Assembly (NCBI GenBank): GCA_963775635.1
Contig: CAVZJO010000013.1
Coordinates: 1 to 64,000, forward strand
Direction: 5' to 3'
DNA from: JALORV01 sp963775635
GTDB lineage: Bacteria; Pseudomonadota; Gammaproteobacteria; Burkholderiales; Burkholderiaceae_F
Length of the DNA stretch: 64,000 nucleotides
Shown here: piece after piece, positions 9,345 to 16,756 of the stretch
Numbering within the stretch: position 1 is the first letter of the stretch
Layout: every line of letters begins with the position of its first letter
Made by a program: the position numbers and the translations under genes
The notes under the pieces: generated by a model
Databases searched by the model: none
What the model saw: the letters and a program-made list of their open reading frames with translations, nothing else
Told to the model about the DNA's origin: nothing

Positions 9345-10214
9345 TCAAGGCCGCGCGGCCTCGTGTCTTGAAGAAACTTGACGCGTGCCGCCGTAACCCG
9401 CGGGCGCAGGCAGGTGATTGGCCTCGGCCGGTTGGCAGCGCCGGTACTCAGCCGGCGTGACACCGGCGAACTCGCGAAAGTCACGGCTGAAATGAGCCTG
9501 ATCACTGTAGCCGGCCTCGGCGGCGATATCAGCCAGGGTACGCGCGCCGTTGCGCATTGCCGCGAGCGCCTGCTGGAAGCGCAGCACGCGCAGGTAGCTC
9601 TTCGGCGTCAGGCCGACGGCACTGCGAAAGTGATTGATGAAGCGTCGGTGGCTGAAGCCGCTGTGCCGTACCGCCGCCTGTACGGACTGCACCGAGGGAA
9701 GCACCGCAAGCGCCGATGCAATCGCCGGATGCAGCGCGCGGGCGCGCGGCAGGCGCGCCGCCAGGGCTGCCTCCAGCAGTGCCAGCCGCGCTTCGTTGGA
9801 GGGTGCCTCCAGCAACTGCTCGCGCAGGCGTACAGCCGCGGCACCCCATAGATCCTGCAGCGACGTGTGTCGCTCCGCCAGCTCGTGCGCGCCCACGCCG
9901 AACAGCAGTGCGCTAGCGCCTGGTCGCAGCATGACGCCCACTGAGCAGGAGGGCGCATGCAGTTCGCGCACGTAGTAGCGCGAGCGCGTGCCACCGACCA
10001 GCGCAACGCCGAGGCGCTGGTCGCACGCCTGGCTTTCCGTCGCCACGAGATGCAGCGGCGCGTCATTCAGCCGAATGACCAGATGCATGGCGCCCGTGGG
10101 CAGCACATGTTCCCGCTGCGGTTCGGGGAAGCACGCTGCTGCGACATCGGCGGCCGCCCACATGAGGGAGACGAAGGGGCGCAAGGGCGCGACGGGTAGG
10201 CGTTGAAGCGTCAT
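9345..10214 (-). CDS. AraC-family regulator with DUF6597-type sensor domain
   Basis: The ATG at 10214 (M-T-L-Q-R-L-P-V-A-P-L-R-P-F-V) fits the family; the frame is open further upstream. Residues about 1-150 form the DUF6597-type domain (H-V-L-P-T-G-A-M-H-L-V-I-R and V-G-V-M-L-R-P-G-A). Residues about 170-270 hold two helix-turn-helix motifs, including H-S-G-F-S-H-R-R-F-I-N-H-F-R and I-A-A-E-A-G-Y-S-D-Q-A-H-F-S-R-D-F. Relatives usually end with N-[FL]-L-Q-D. A V-K-F-L-Q-D stretch exists here in a shifted frame at about 9365-9382, so the last residues may be altered by a one-base indel. It probably regulates the VOC gene just downstream. Confidence 0.88.
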   Translation of the reverse strand: MTLQRLPVAPLRPFVSLMWAAADVAAACFPEPQREHVLPTGAMHLVIRLNDAPLHLVATESQACDQRLGVALVGGTRSRYYVRELHAPSCSVGVMLRPGASALLFGVGAHELAERHTSLQDLWGAAAVRLREQLLEAPSNEARLALLEAALAARLPRARALHPAIASALAVLPSVQSVQAAVRHSGFSHRRFINHFRSAVGLTPKSYLRVLRFQQALAAMRNGARTLADIAAEAGYSDQAHFSRDFREFAGVTPAEYRRCQPAEANHLPAPAGYGGTRQVSSRHEAARP

Positions 10215-10343
10215 GCGAGAAGAGTTCACGTAAGCCCCGGTTAGCTGTGCAGCTCCTTCGTGCGGGTCAATTGTCCGCTCCTGGGCAGATCTCGTCAGGT
10301 GTCTCAATGGCCGGTCCTGGCCGAAAATAGCGAAAGAGGATTC

Positions 10344-11714
10344 TCAGTCGCCTGCGGCCGCCATGACCTCCTCAACGATCGAACGGACGTCGGCTTCAAC
10401 CGTCCGGTGATTGACGAAACAGGCCCTCAACGCGAAGTGCCGACCGATGGTCGCGTTGGATAAGTAGACCTTTCCGCGGCGGAGGATGCTGCTGAGTAGC
10501 GCTGGGTTGTCGACCGAGCGATGGCGGAAGCAAACCGCGCTCAGCGTGACCGGCGCCAGCAACTCGAGCGCCGGCTCCTGCTGGACCATTTCCGCCAGCA
10601 GTTGTGCGTGACTTAGATCACGCGCAATTGACTCGCGAAACGCCTTGCGTCCGTGATAGCGCAGCGAGAGCCACAGTTTCAAGGCGCGAAAGCGACGCGA
10701 GAGCTCCATCGACTCGTCGAAGTAGGCGAAGCTTTCGATCGGATCCTGGCTTAGAGCCCTTACGTAGTCGCCCGTGTCGGAGAACGTCCGTCGTGCTGCC
10801 TCACGGTCGCGAAAAAGCAGACAGCCGCAATCCACGGGCTGGTACAGCCACTTGTGGGCATCGAGGGAGATCGAATCGCATTCACCGATCGCAGCGAATC
10901 GCTCCGGCACTGCGAGTGCGGCCAGTCCGCCGTAGGCGCCGTCGATATGAAGCCAGAGATTTTCGCGGCGAGCAATGCGCGCAAGCTGGGCCAGCGGATC
11001 GATCGCGCCCGTGTTCACGGTCCCCGCGGTCGCCACAATGGCAATGGCCTTGCGTCCCGCAGCCTTATCGTGGGCGATGGCGTCTTCCAGCGCGTCGATG
11101 CGCAGACGGAACGCCTCGTCGACCGGAACCCGTCGAAGGTTGTCGCTGCCGAGCCCCAAAAGCGACATCGCCTTAGGAATGGACATGTGGACTTCGCTCG
11201 ACGCATAAACGATCGCCGGCTGTGCGCCCTTTTCCCGGGCGGGCGCCTTGGCCTCTCGAGCCATGGCGAGCCCCATGAAATTCGCTGCAGACCCGCCCCC
11301 GCAGAAGCTTCCTCGAAAGCCGGTGCATCCGACAGCATCTGCGAGCCAGCCGATCAGGACCTGTTCGATGATCACGGCGGCCGGGGCTGAGCGCCACGCA
11401 ACGGCGTTCTGGTTGAGCGTGGAGGCAAGGAAGTCACCTACCGCACCGACCGGCTCGCCCGAACCAAACACATACCCAAAGAAGCGACCGTGCGTTGGCC
11501 GCGACCACTCGGCGATGTCGCGAAAATCGTTCAACACTTCGAGGCCGATGCCGGCCTCGTCCCAGGCCGACTGAAATCTGCGCACGCTCTGCTCGCCGCT
11601 TACTCGAGGCGCAGCGGGCCGTCGGTCGATACCCGCCCAGAATTCGGTGGCCAGTGCAGAGGCGGCGTCGACGAGCACCCGGAGTTCTTCAGGCGATGTC
11701 TCCAATGGGCGCAT
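10344..11714 (-). CDS. PLP-dependent (group II) decarboxylase
   Basis: 456 residues from the ATG at 11714, which has a strong AGGAGG 9 bases upstream; longer open starts are rejected for that reason. It belongs to the aromatic-L-amino-acid/glutamate decarboxylase family, using pyridoxal phosphate to decarboxylate amino acids. The cofactor lysine is in S-L-D-A-H-K-W-L-Y-Q-P. Other landmarks are H-G-R-F-F-G-Y, G-S-F-C-G-G-G-S-A-A-N-F, A-T-A-G-T-V-N-T-G-A-I-D and H-I-D-G-A-Y-G-G. The substrate cannot be assigned. It is divergent from the MAPEG operon. Confidence 0.93.
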   Translation of the reverse strand: MRPLETSPEELRVLVDAASALATEFWAGIDRRPAAPRVSGEQSVRRFQSAWDEAGIGLEVLNDFRDIAEWSRPTHGRFFGYVFGSGEPVGAVGDFLASTLNQNAVAWRSAPAAVIIEQVLIGWLADAVGCTGFRGSFCGGGSAANFMGLAMAREAKAPAREKGAQPAIVYASSEVHMSIPKAMSLLGLGSDNLRRVPVDEAFRLRIDALEDAIAHDKAAGRKAIAIVATAGTVNTGAIDPLAQLARIARRENLWLHIDGAYGGLAALAVPERFAAIGECDSISLDAHKWLYQPVDCGCLLFRDREAARRTFSDTGDYVRALSQDPIESFAYFDESMELSRRFRALKLWLSLRYHGRKAFRESIARDLSHAQLLAEMVQQEPALELLAPVTLSAVCFRHRSVDNPALLSSILRRGKVYLSNATIGRHFALRACFVNHRTVEADVRSIVEEVMAAAGD

Positions 11715-11938
11715 GAGATGGCCTCCTGTGGGTGCTTGAAGCGAATCCTGCAACAGACGCGCCCCGGCCGTGCAACATAATGGGACTTGGGGCTCGCGAA
11801 AAAGGAGACTCAGGGGCTCCAAGAAAGCGCGAGCGCGTAGACGATTTCCATTGGCTTGGAGTCGAAGACCGTCATATACGCCGGCCGGGGAACTTCTGCT
11901 TTGAAGCGATTTGCGGTGGAACGGAAGCTCGCTGCCGC

Positions 11939-11969
11939 TTGACAACTACCTACCAGTAGGTAGATACTA
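11939..11969 (+). promoter_or_regulatory. Promoter with embedded palindromic operator
   Basis: A perfect -35 (TTGACA, 11939-11944) is followed at 16-18 bases by a TAGATACT -10 region (11961-11968). Between them sits a palindrome with 8-base arms and a 2-base centre, CTACCTAC-CA-GTAGGTAG (11946-11963). Its size and position are typical of a TetR-family operator. The likely ligand is the TetR-type protein encoded at 13811-14404, at the end of the operon this promoter would drive. Confidence 0.7.
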
Positions 11970-12010
11970 CGTAACGTTCCGGCTTCGAAATCGACACTTC
12001 AAGGATTTCC

Positions 12011-12412
12011 ATGACCGCCGAACTGCACTGGCTGACGCTGACGGTCTTGATGACCGCCTTCCTCTGGGTGCCCTACGTCCTCGACCGGGTCGCTACGCGC
12101 GGACTGTGGCCCACGATCCAGGGGACCACGCCGGAGCAGGGCCAGGGGCAGTCGGCCTGGGGACTGCGGGCGATGCGGGCGCACCAGAACGCCGTCGAAA
12201 ACCTCGCCATCTTCGTCCCCGCCGTGCTGGTCGCATACGCGCTGCAGATCTCGACGCCCGTGACGCGGGCGGCCGTTGCGGTGTACTTCGTCGCGCGCCT
12301 GACGCACTACATTGTCTACACCCTCGGCGTGCCGCTCGGCCGCACGCTCTCCTTCACCGCCGGCTGGGCCGCCCAGGTCGCGATCCTGGCCTCGATCCTC
12401 GGCTGGCTCTAG
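12011..12412 (+). CDS. MAPEG family membrane protein
   Basis: A 133-residue, four-helix integral membrane protein of the MAPEG family (membrane-associated proteins in eicosanoid and glutathione metabolism). Landmarks are R-A-x-R-A-H-Q-N-A-V-E-N (here L-R-A-M-R-A-H-Q-N-A-V-E-N-L) and V-Y-F-V-A-R-L-T-H-Y-I-V-Y. Bacterial members are usually small glutathione-linked detoxification proteins of uncertain substrate. It is the first gene of a MAPEG-SDR-cupin-TetR operon, and the SDR start lies only 3 bases after its stop. Confidence 0.92.
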   Translation: MTAELHWLTLTVLMTAFLWVPYVLDRVATRGLWPTIQGTTPEQGQGQSAWGLRAMRAHQNAVENLAIFVPAVLVAYALQISTPVTRAAVAVYFVARLTHYIVYTLGVPLGRTLSFTAGWAAQVAILASILGWL

Positions 12413-12415
12413 CCC

Positions 12416-13118
12416 ATGGCCAAACCGGTTGTGCTTATCGCGGGAATTGCCGACGGGCTCGGCGCGGCCCAGGCGGAGGCATTCGCCGCCGCCGGTCACG
12501 ACGTGCTGGGCCTAGCGCGCAGCGAGCGCTTTAAGGCACTCATCGCCGGCCGGGTCGAGGCGGCGGGCGGCGCTTACGCGCATGCGCTCTGCGACCTGGC
12601 CGACGAGGGGCAGGTCGCGGCTGTGATCCACGGCTGGGAAGAGCGCGTCGTGGTGTTGATCCACAACGCCCAGGCGCTGTTCATGGCGCCGTTCGAGCGA
12701 ACGACGCCCGCCGAATTCGAGCACGTCTGGCGGATGAGTTTCCTCGGCGCTGCGGTCATCGCGTCCCGCCTTCTGCCCGAAATGGCTGCGCGCGGCCGAG
12801 GCGTGGCAGCTCTTCAGCGGCGCGACCGCGAGCCTGCGCGGCGGGCCTTCGTTCGCGGCTTTCGCCTCCGCCAAGTTCGCGTTGCGCGGCCTCGCGCAGG
12901 CGCTGGCCCGCGAGTACGCGCCCAGCGGCGTGCATGTGGCGCACGTGGTGATCGACGGCCTGATCGAGGGACCGAAGACCGACGCGCGCTTCGGGCCCGC
13001 GGTGTCCGGCCGGATGGACGCGGCGGCCCTTGCGCGCACCTATCTCCACCTCGCGTTGCAAGAGCGCAGCGCGTGGACGCACGAGGTCGACCTGCGGCCC
13101 TCAGGCGAGAAGTTCTAG
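12416..13118 (+). pseudogene. Short-chain dehydrogenase/reductase, frameshifted
   Basis: The first part reads as a Rossmann SDR (V-L-I-A-G-I-A-D-G-L-G cofactor loop, then V-V-V-L-I-H-N-A-Q) up to about 12805. From there the expected continuation, L-F-S-G-A-T-A-S-L-R-G-G-P-S-F-A-A-F-A-S-A-K-F-A, is encoded one frame over and runs to the stop at 13116-13118. One surplus base near 12805-12812 explains it. If intact the protein would have about 233 residues, with the catalytic Ser-(Tyr replaced by Phe)-Lys region S-A-K-F. The original frame stays open into the next gene by chance. This is either a sequence error or recent inactivation. Confidence 0.85.
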
Positions 13119-13126
13119 GAGGCGGC

Positions 13127-13804
13127 GTGTCCGAGGTCAGAATCAATGCGGATTTTTCCCGGCGGGTGATAGTCGAGACCGCGCGCGAGCCCTGGATCGC
13201 CTCGCCGGAGAAGGGCGTGACCCGCAAGCCGCTCGACCGCGTCGGCGGCGAGATCGCGCGGGCCACGTCGCTCGTTCGCTACGCCCCGGGGTGCAGCTTC
13301 CCCGGACATGCGCACGAGCTCGGCGAGGAGTTCCTGGTGCTCGAGGGAGTTTTCTCCGATGAGCACGGCGACTACCCAGCCGGCACATACGTACGCAATC
13401 CGCCGCGCAGCTTCCACGCGCCGGGCACCCGCCGCGGCTGCGTCATCTTCGTCAAGCTGCGCCAGATGCCGGAATTCGAGACCGCGCGCGTCGTCGTCGA
13501 TACCGCACGCGGCGAGTGGCTGCCCGGGGAGGCGGGCGGGCATTCGATCCAGCGGCTGTATTCGTCGCGCGCATCGCTGGAGCGCGTCGCGCTCGAGCGC
13601 CTCGATGCCGGCGCGCAGCTGCCGACTTCCGAGGTGCAGGGCGGGGAAGAGATCCTCGTGCTGTCCGGCGCGCTTGCCGACGGCGAAGGCACGTACGGGG
13701 AGCGCACCTGGATACGCAACCCGGACGGCTACCGGCGCGCCTTGCGTTCGAAGCAGGGGGCGGTATATTGGACCAAGCGGGGCCATCTGCCCCGGGAAGC
13801 CTGA
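13127..13804 (+). CDS. ChrR-like double cupin protein
   Basis: 225 residues from a GTG at 13127, supported by AGGAGG (13117-13122) overlapping the stop of the SDR gene. It contains two ChrR-type cupin domains. The first has C-S-F-P-G-H-A-H-E-L-G-E-E-F-L-V-L-E-G with the metal-binding H, H and E; the second has a weaker E-E-I-L-V-L-S-G-A-L-A-D. ChrR cupins bind zinc and sense oxidants in anti-sigma factors. This protein lacks the anti-sigma helix domain, so a sensory or small-molecule-binding role is inferred. It is the third gene of the operon. Confidence 0.83.
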   Translation: MSEVRINADFSRRVIVETAREPWIASPEKGVTRKPLDRVGGEIARATSLVRYAPGCSFPGHAHELGEEFLVLEGVFSDEHGDYPAGTYVRNPPRSFHAPGTRRGCVIFVKLRQMPEFETARVVVDTARGEWLPGEAGGHSIQRLYSSRASLERVALERLDAGAQLPTSEVQGGEEILVLSGALADGEGTYGERTWIRNPDGYRRALRSKQGAVYWTKRGHLPREA

Positions 13805-13810
13805 CCCGAC

Positions 13811-14404
13811 TTGCCCGCCGCCCATTCCGTCCAAGCAGCGCCCACCGCCGAGCGGATTCTCGACCTCGCGGAAAACCTCATCCAGACGCGCGGCTACAGC
13901 TGGTTCAGCTACCAGGACATCTCCGCTGCGCTGGGCATCCGCAAGGCGAGCATCCACTACCACTACGCGTCGAAGACCGAGCTCGGCATCGCGGTGCTCG
14001 AGCGATACACGGCGCGCTTCGACGCCGGCCTGAAGAAGATCGCGATGGATCCGGCAGCGAGCTCGAAGGAGATGCTGGATTTCTATTTCAAGCCGTACCT
14101 GCAGTTCGCGCGCACCCCTGACCAGGTCTGCCTTTGCGGAGCCCTTGCCGGGGAAGTGCTGGCGCTGCCGCCGGAAATGCGCGAGCGCGTCGACCGCTTC
14201 TTCGTGGCGCACCAGCAATGGCTGGCGGCGATCCTGAAGCGCGGCGTCGCGCGCGGCGAGTTCTCGCTGGCCGCGCCGCCGATGAAAACGGCGCGCCTGT
14301 TCTTCGGTGCGCTGCAGGGCGCGCTGCTGGTGAAACGTACGACCGGGGACCAGGCCCAGCTGCGGGACGTGATCGAGGCGATCCGCGCGCAACTCGACGC
14401 GTAG
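13811..14404 (+). CDS. TetR/AcrR family repressor
   Basis: 197 residues from a TTG at 13811, 6 bases after the cupin stop; no ATG or GTG is near. The N-terminal helix-turn-helix is clear (A-E-R-I-L-D-L-A-E-N-L-I, Y-Q-D-I-S-A-A-L-G-I-R-K-A-S-I-H-Y-H-Y-A-S-K). The C-terminal ligand domain has C-L-C-G-A-L-A-G-E, similar to the NemR/AcuR-type group whose cysteines respond to electrophiles (the two-cysteine C-L-C here is suggestive only). It probably represses its own operon through the palindrome at 11946-11963. Confidence 0.92.
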   Translation: MPAAHSVQAAPTAERILDLAENLIQTRGYSWFSYQDISAALGIRKASIHYHYASKTELGIAVLERYTARFDAGLKKIAMDPAASSKEMLDFYFKPYLQFARTPDQVCLCGALAGEVLALPPEMRERVDRFFVAHQQWLAAILKRGVARGEFSLAAPPMKTARLFFGALQGALLVKRTTGDQAQLRDVIEAIRAQLDA

Positions 14405-14489
14405 GCGGGCTAAAGGCCCTCGCTTGGCTGACCGCAATCAAGTCAAGGATAGGAAATTCCTTCGCCTCCGTGCCGCGAACGGGGTGTGC

Positions 14490-14519
14490 TTGACATGCAG
14501 GTATATACCTGCATATAAT
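14490..14519 (+). promoter_or_regulatory. Consensus promoter with perfect 20-bp palindrome
   Basis: Perfect sigma-70 boxes, TTGACA (14490-14495) and TATAAT (14514-14519), are separated by 18 bases. The spacer is filled by a perfect 20-bp palindrome, ATGCAGGTATATACCTGCAT (14495-14514). This is a textbook repressor-occluded promoter for the ArsR-type gene that starts 23 bases downstream, implying strong expression when derepressed. Confidence 0.85.
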
Positions 14520-14542
14520 CCCCTCACGCACGAACGCAACGG

Positions 14543-14857
14543 ATGGACGCTGACAAGGTTTTCAAGGCGCTGGGCGACCCGACACGGAGAAAGCTGCTCG
14601 ACCTGCTGTACGAGAAGAACGGGCAGACGCTGGGCCAACTGTGCGAGCACCTGGACATGGCGCGGCAATCGGCCACGCAGCACATCGGGCTCCTCGAGGC
14701 GGCCAATCTGGTCAGCACGGTCTGGCGCGGCCGCGAGAAGCTGCACTTCATCAACCCGGTGCCGCTGCACGAGGTCTACGAGCGGTGGGTGCGGAAATTC
14801 GAACGCCAGCGGCTCAGCCTGCTGCACGACCTGAAGAAGGAACTCGAAGGAGAGTGA
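14543..14857 (+). CDS. ArsR-family metalloregulator-like repressor
   Basis: A 104-residue winged helix protein: V-F-K-A-L-G-D-P-T-R-R-K-L-L-D-L-L at the N-terminus and recognition region M-A-R-Q-S-A-T-Q-H-I-G-L-L-E-A-A. It lacks the C-V-C metal box, so it is probably of the SdpR/YgaV-like type and not an arsenic sensor. It is followed 2 bases later by an SRPBCC (AHSA1) gene, a recurrent pair in proteobacteria. Autorepression through the palindrome at 14495-14514 is inferred. Confidence 0.92.
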   Translation: MDADKVFKALGDPTRRKLLDLLYEKNGQTLGQLCEHLDMARQSATQHIGLLEAANLVSTVWRGREKLHFINPVPLHEVYERWVRKFERQRLSLLHDLKKELEGE

Positions 14858-14859
14858 CA

Positions 14860-15324
14860 ATGAGCAAAGAGAAGACCAGCTTCGTCTACGTGACCTACAT
14901 CCGCTCGACGCCGGAAAAGGTGTTCGAGGCCATCACGAAGCCGGAGATCGCGCGGCGCTACTGGGGCCACGAGAACGTCTCCGACTGGAAGCCTGGGTCG
15001 ACCTGGGAGCACGTGCGCGCCAACGAGCAGCGCACGGTCGAGCTGGTCGGCAAGGTGGTCGAGGTCGCGCCGCCGGCGCGCCTGGTCATCACATGGGCGA
15101 ACGCCTCGCAGGCCGCCGATCCGGCCAGCTACAGCCGCGTGAGCTTCGACGTCGCGGCGTACGAGGAGATGGTGCGGCTGACCGTCACCCACGACGAACT
15201 CGAGGCCGGCAGCGGGATGGCCAAGGGCATCCAGCAGGGCTGGCCGATCGTTCTTTCCAGCCTGAAGTCCCTGCTCGAAACGGGGCAGGGCATCGACGTT
15301 TTCGCCAAGCCGAAGGCGGCCTGA
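14860..15324 (+). CDS. SRPBCC (AHSA1-like) family protein
   Basis: 154 residues from ATG 14860, with GAAGGAGA as ribosome site inside the end of the ArsR gene. It shows the START/AHSA1 pattern: Y-I-R-S-T-P-E-K-V-F-E-A-I-T-K-P-E-I-A-R-R-Y-W near the start, V-S-D-W-K-P-G-S-T-W, and G-I-Q-Q-G-W-P-I-V-L-S-S-L-K-S-L-L-E-T-G at the end. The fold has a hydrophobic cavity for a ligand; function is unknown. Translational coupling with ArsR is likely. Confidence 0.92.
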   Translation: MSKEKTSFVYVTYIRSTPEKVFEAITKPEIARRYWGHENVSDWKPGSTWEHVRANEQRTVELVGKVVEVAPPARLVITWANASQAADPASYSRVSFDVAAYEEMVRLTVTHDELEAGSGMAKGIQQGWPIVLSSLKSLLETGQGIDVFAKPKAA

Positions 15325-15338
15325 ACCGGGAGTCGTTC

Positions 15339-15755
15339 ATGACCCAGCCCTACACCGGCGGATGCGCGTGCGGCGCGATCCGCTACGCGACCAAGCACGC
15401 GCCCGTCTTCCAGAACCACTGCCAGTGCCGCGACTGCCAGCGGCGAAGCGGCACCGGGCACGGCTCCTACCTGACCTTTCCCGCGCGGGCCGAGATGGCG
15501 ATCACCGGCGAGGCGACGCACTGGGAAGTCGCGGGCGACAGCGGCAACGTGAAGGTCCACGCCTTCTGCCCGGTCTGCGGAACGCCGGTCTTCCTGCGCT
15601 TTGCCGCGATGCCGGAGCTGATCGCGGTCCATGCGGGCAGCCTGGACGAGCCGGGCCGCTTCGCGCCGCAGGTGCTCACCTACAGCGTCCGTGGGCTAGC
15701 GTGGGACGCCATCGACCCCTCGTTGCAGGCATTCGAGCGGATGCCGCCCGCCTAA
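15339..15755 (+). CDS. GFA/CENP-V family zinc protein
   Basis: 138 residues with the glutathione-dependent formaldehyde-activating (GFA) fold. Zinc ligands are visible as G-G-C-A-C-G-A-I-R-Y, H-C-Q-C-R-D-C-Q-R-R-S-G and F-C-P-V-C-G-T-P. Members bind glutathione adducts or have no proven activity. Its stop codon (TAA, 15753-15755) lies within the outer core of an integron attC site, the usual arrangement for a gene cassette. It is nevertheless only 14 bases after the SRPBCC gene and shares its direction, so it may be transcribed from the ArsR promoter. Confidence 0.92.
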   Translation: MTQPYTGGCACGAIRYATKHAPVFQNHCQCRDCQRRSGTGHGSYLTFPARAEMAITGEATHWEVAGDSGNVKVHAFCPVCGTPVFLRFAAMPELIAVHAGSLDEPGRFAPQVLTYSVRGLAWDAIDPSLQAFERMPPA

Positions 15756-15827
15756 CCCATCGTTGCACCCGTCTCGCTGCAGCGGGCTTCGCCCGCTTCC
15801 GCGAGCGGGTGAACTCAAACGTTAGGC
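15750..15827 (+). other. Integron-type attC recombination site
   Basis: A 78-bp site with all attC parts. The outer cores are GCCTAAC (15750-15756, matching RYYYAAC) and GTTAGGC (15821-15827, matching GTTRRRY). Inner boxes are complementary: GTTGCACCCG (15762-15771) and CGGGTGAAC (15806-15814). A central hairpin reads AGCGGGC-TTC-GCCCGCT (15781-15797). The typical ACTCAAAC stretch precedes the right core. No integrase gene or second full attC lies in the window, so this looks like an isolated cassette junction. Confidence 0.85.
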
Positions 15828-15846
15828 ATCAGAAGGAGTAGTCGTT

Positions 15847-16236
15847 GTGATAGAGAAGAAGTCTCTAGCCGACATTCTGAAGCGGGTTACCTACCTGCCC
15901 GACCGAACCCCTGATATGGCGTTCAATGGAGGAACGGAGCTGGCGTTCTCGGAGGTCGCTCCGTACCGAAACGGAGCGATCTCTGTTGGTTACTACTCCG
16001 GCAACACCGAGTGGGAGCGACACCCAGGAGGGGACGAGATCGTGATGTCTATTGAAGGACGCACGACCCTTGTACTCCTTGTGAACGGCGAGCAGCATCG
16101 CATCGACCTCGACTCCGGTGAGCTCGTGGTGGTGCCCCAGGGCTACTGGCATCGCTTCGAGGGCTCCATTCAGCTCAAGGTTCTGGGCGTCACGCCACAA
16201 CCGACCGAGCACCGTCTTGACCTGCCTGACGCCTAG
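15847..16236 (+). CDS. Cupin-domain protein, cassette-like
   Basis: 129 residues from a GTG at 15847, preceded by AGAAGGAG. It starts 20 bases after the attC right core, as expected for a gene carried in a cassette. Cupin strands are visible: H-P-G-G-D-E-I-V-M-S-I-E-G-R-T-T-L-V, then G-E-L-V-V-V-P-Q-G-Y-W-H-R-F-E-G. H, E and H metal ligands are plausible. Substrate unknown. Its stop is embedded in GCCTAGC, one base off an attC outer core, but no right half follows, so a decayed second attC is possible. Base composition is lower in GC than its neighbours, consistent with transfer. Confidence 0.82.
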   Translation: MIEKKSLADILKRVTYLPDRTPDMAFNGGTELAFSEVAPYRNGAISVGYYSGNTEWERHPGGDEIVMSIEGRTTLVLLVNGEQHRIDLDSGELVVVPQGYWHRFEGSIQLKVLGVTPQPTEHRLDLPDA

Positions 16237-16279
16237 CCAGAGATCCGCAGGCCCCGTACACCAACATGAATACTTCTTC

Positions 16280-16666
16280 CTACGTTGTCTTGATCGAATC
16301 GACCTTGTCCGGATAGAAGGCGAGCAGTTCTCGGAGCACGCTCATCTCGTCGTACGGCTTCTCATAAGTCCAGACCGCGTTTTCCGGTCCATCCTTCAAG
16401 GAGTAATACGCGGCGTGGCCCTTGAACGGGCAATAGGTTTGATGAGTTGTCCGGCTGAGCCACTCCATCTTCACGTCCTTGCGCGGGATGTAATAGACAA
16501 CTGGCGCGACCGTGCTGCCTTCCATCGCCTCCTGCAGCTGGATGGCCTCCGTCGTGTCGGCGATGACTTCGCCCTTGAACGTCACCTGCACGCGCACGCT
16601 CGCCGGCTGCGTCGTGATGCGATGATCCGGATACTGCTTGTATCCGGGGGCGCTGTTAGTGCCCAT
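16280..16666 (-). CDS. DUF427 family protein
   Basis: 128 residues preceded by AAAGGAGA. It shows the DUF427 pattern: V-R-V-Q-V-T-F-K-G-E-V-I-A-D-T, P-V-V-Y-Y-I-P-R-K-D-V, the near-invariant T-Y-C-P-F-K-G-H-A-A-Y-Y-S-L, and A-V-W-T-Y-E-K-P-Y-D-E at the end. The family is widespread and of unknown function. It is the last gene of a leftward pair with the hydrolase upstream, 90 bases apart. Confidence 0.9.
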   Translation of the reverse strand: MGTNSAPGYKQYPDHRITTQPASVRVQVTFKGEVIADTTEAIQLQEAMEGSTVAPVVYYIPRKDVKMEWLSRTTHQTYCPFKGHAAYYSLKDGPENAVWTYEKPYDEMSVLRELLAFYPDKVDSIKTT

Positions 16667-16756
16667 GGAATTCTCCTTTCATCCGCTTGTTAATTCCCGG
16701 CTTCATCACGTCCCCGCCCTATAGTCGTTCGAGGGCATCGCCGCGGGCCGTCTAGG

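Noticed and set aside
9224..9505. V-K-F-L-Q-D stretch in a shifted frame at the end of the DUF6597 AraC gene
   Set aside because: Suggestive of one more frameshift, but the frame does not stop at the family C-terminus, so I did not mark the gene as broken.
13115..14437. 440-codon open frame on the minus strand over cupin and TetR genes
   Set aside because: Antisense to two clear genes; composition and lack of motifs show it is a GC-frame shadow.
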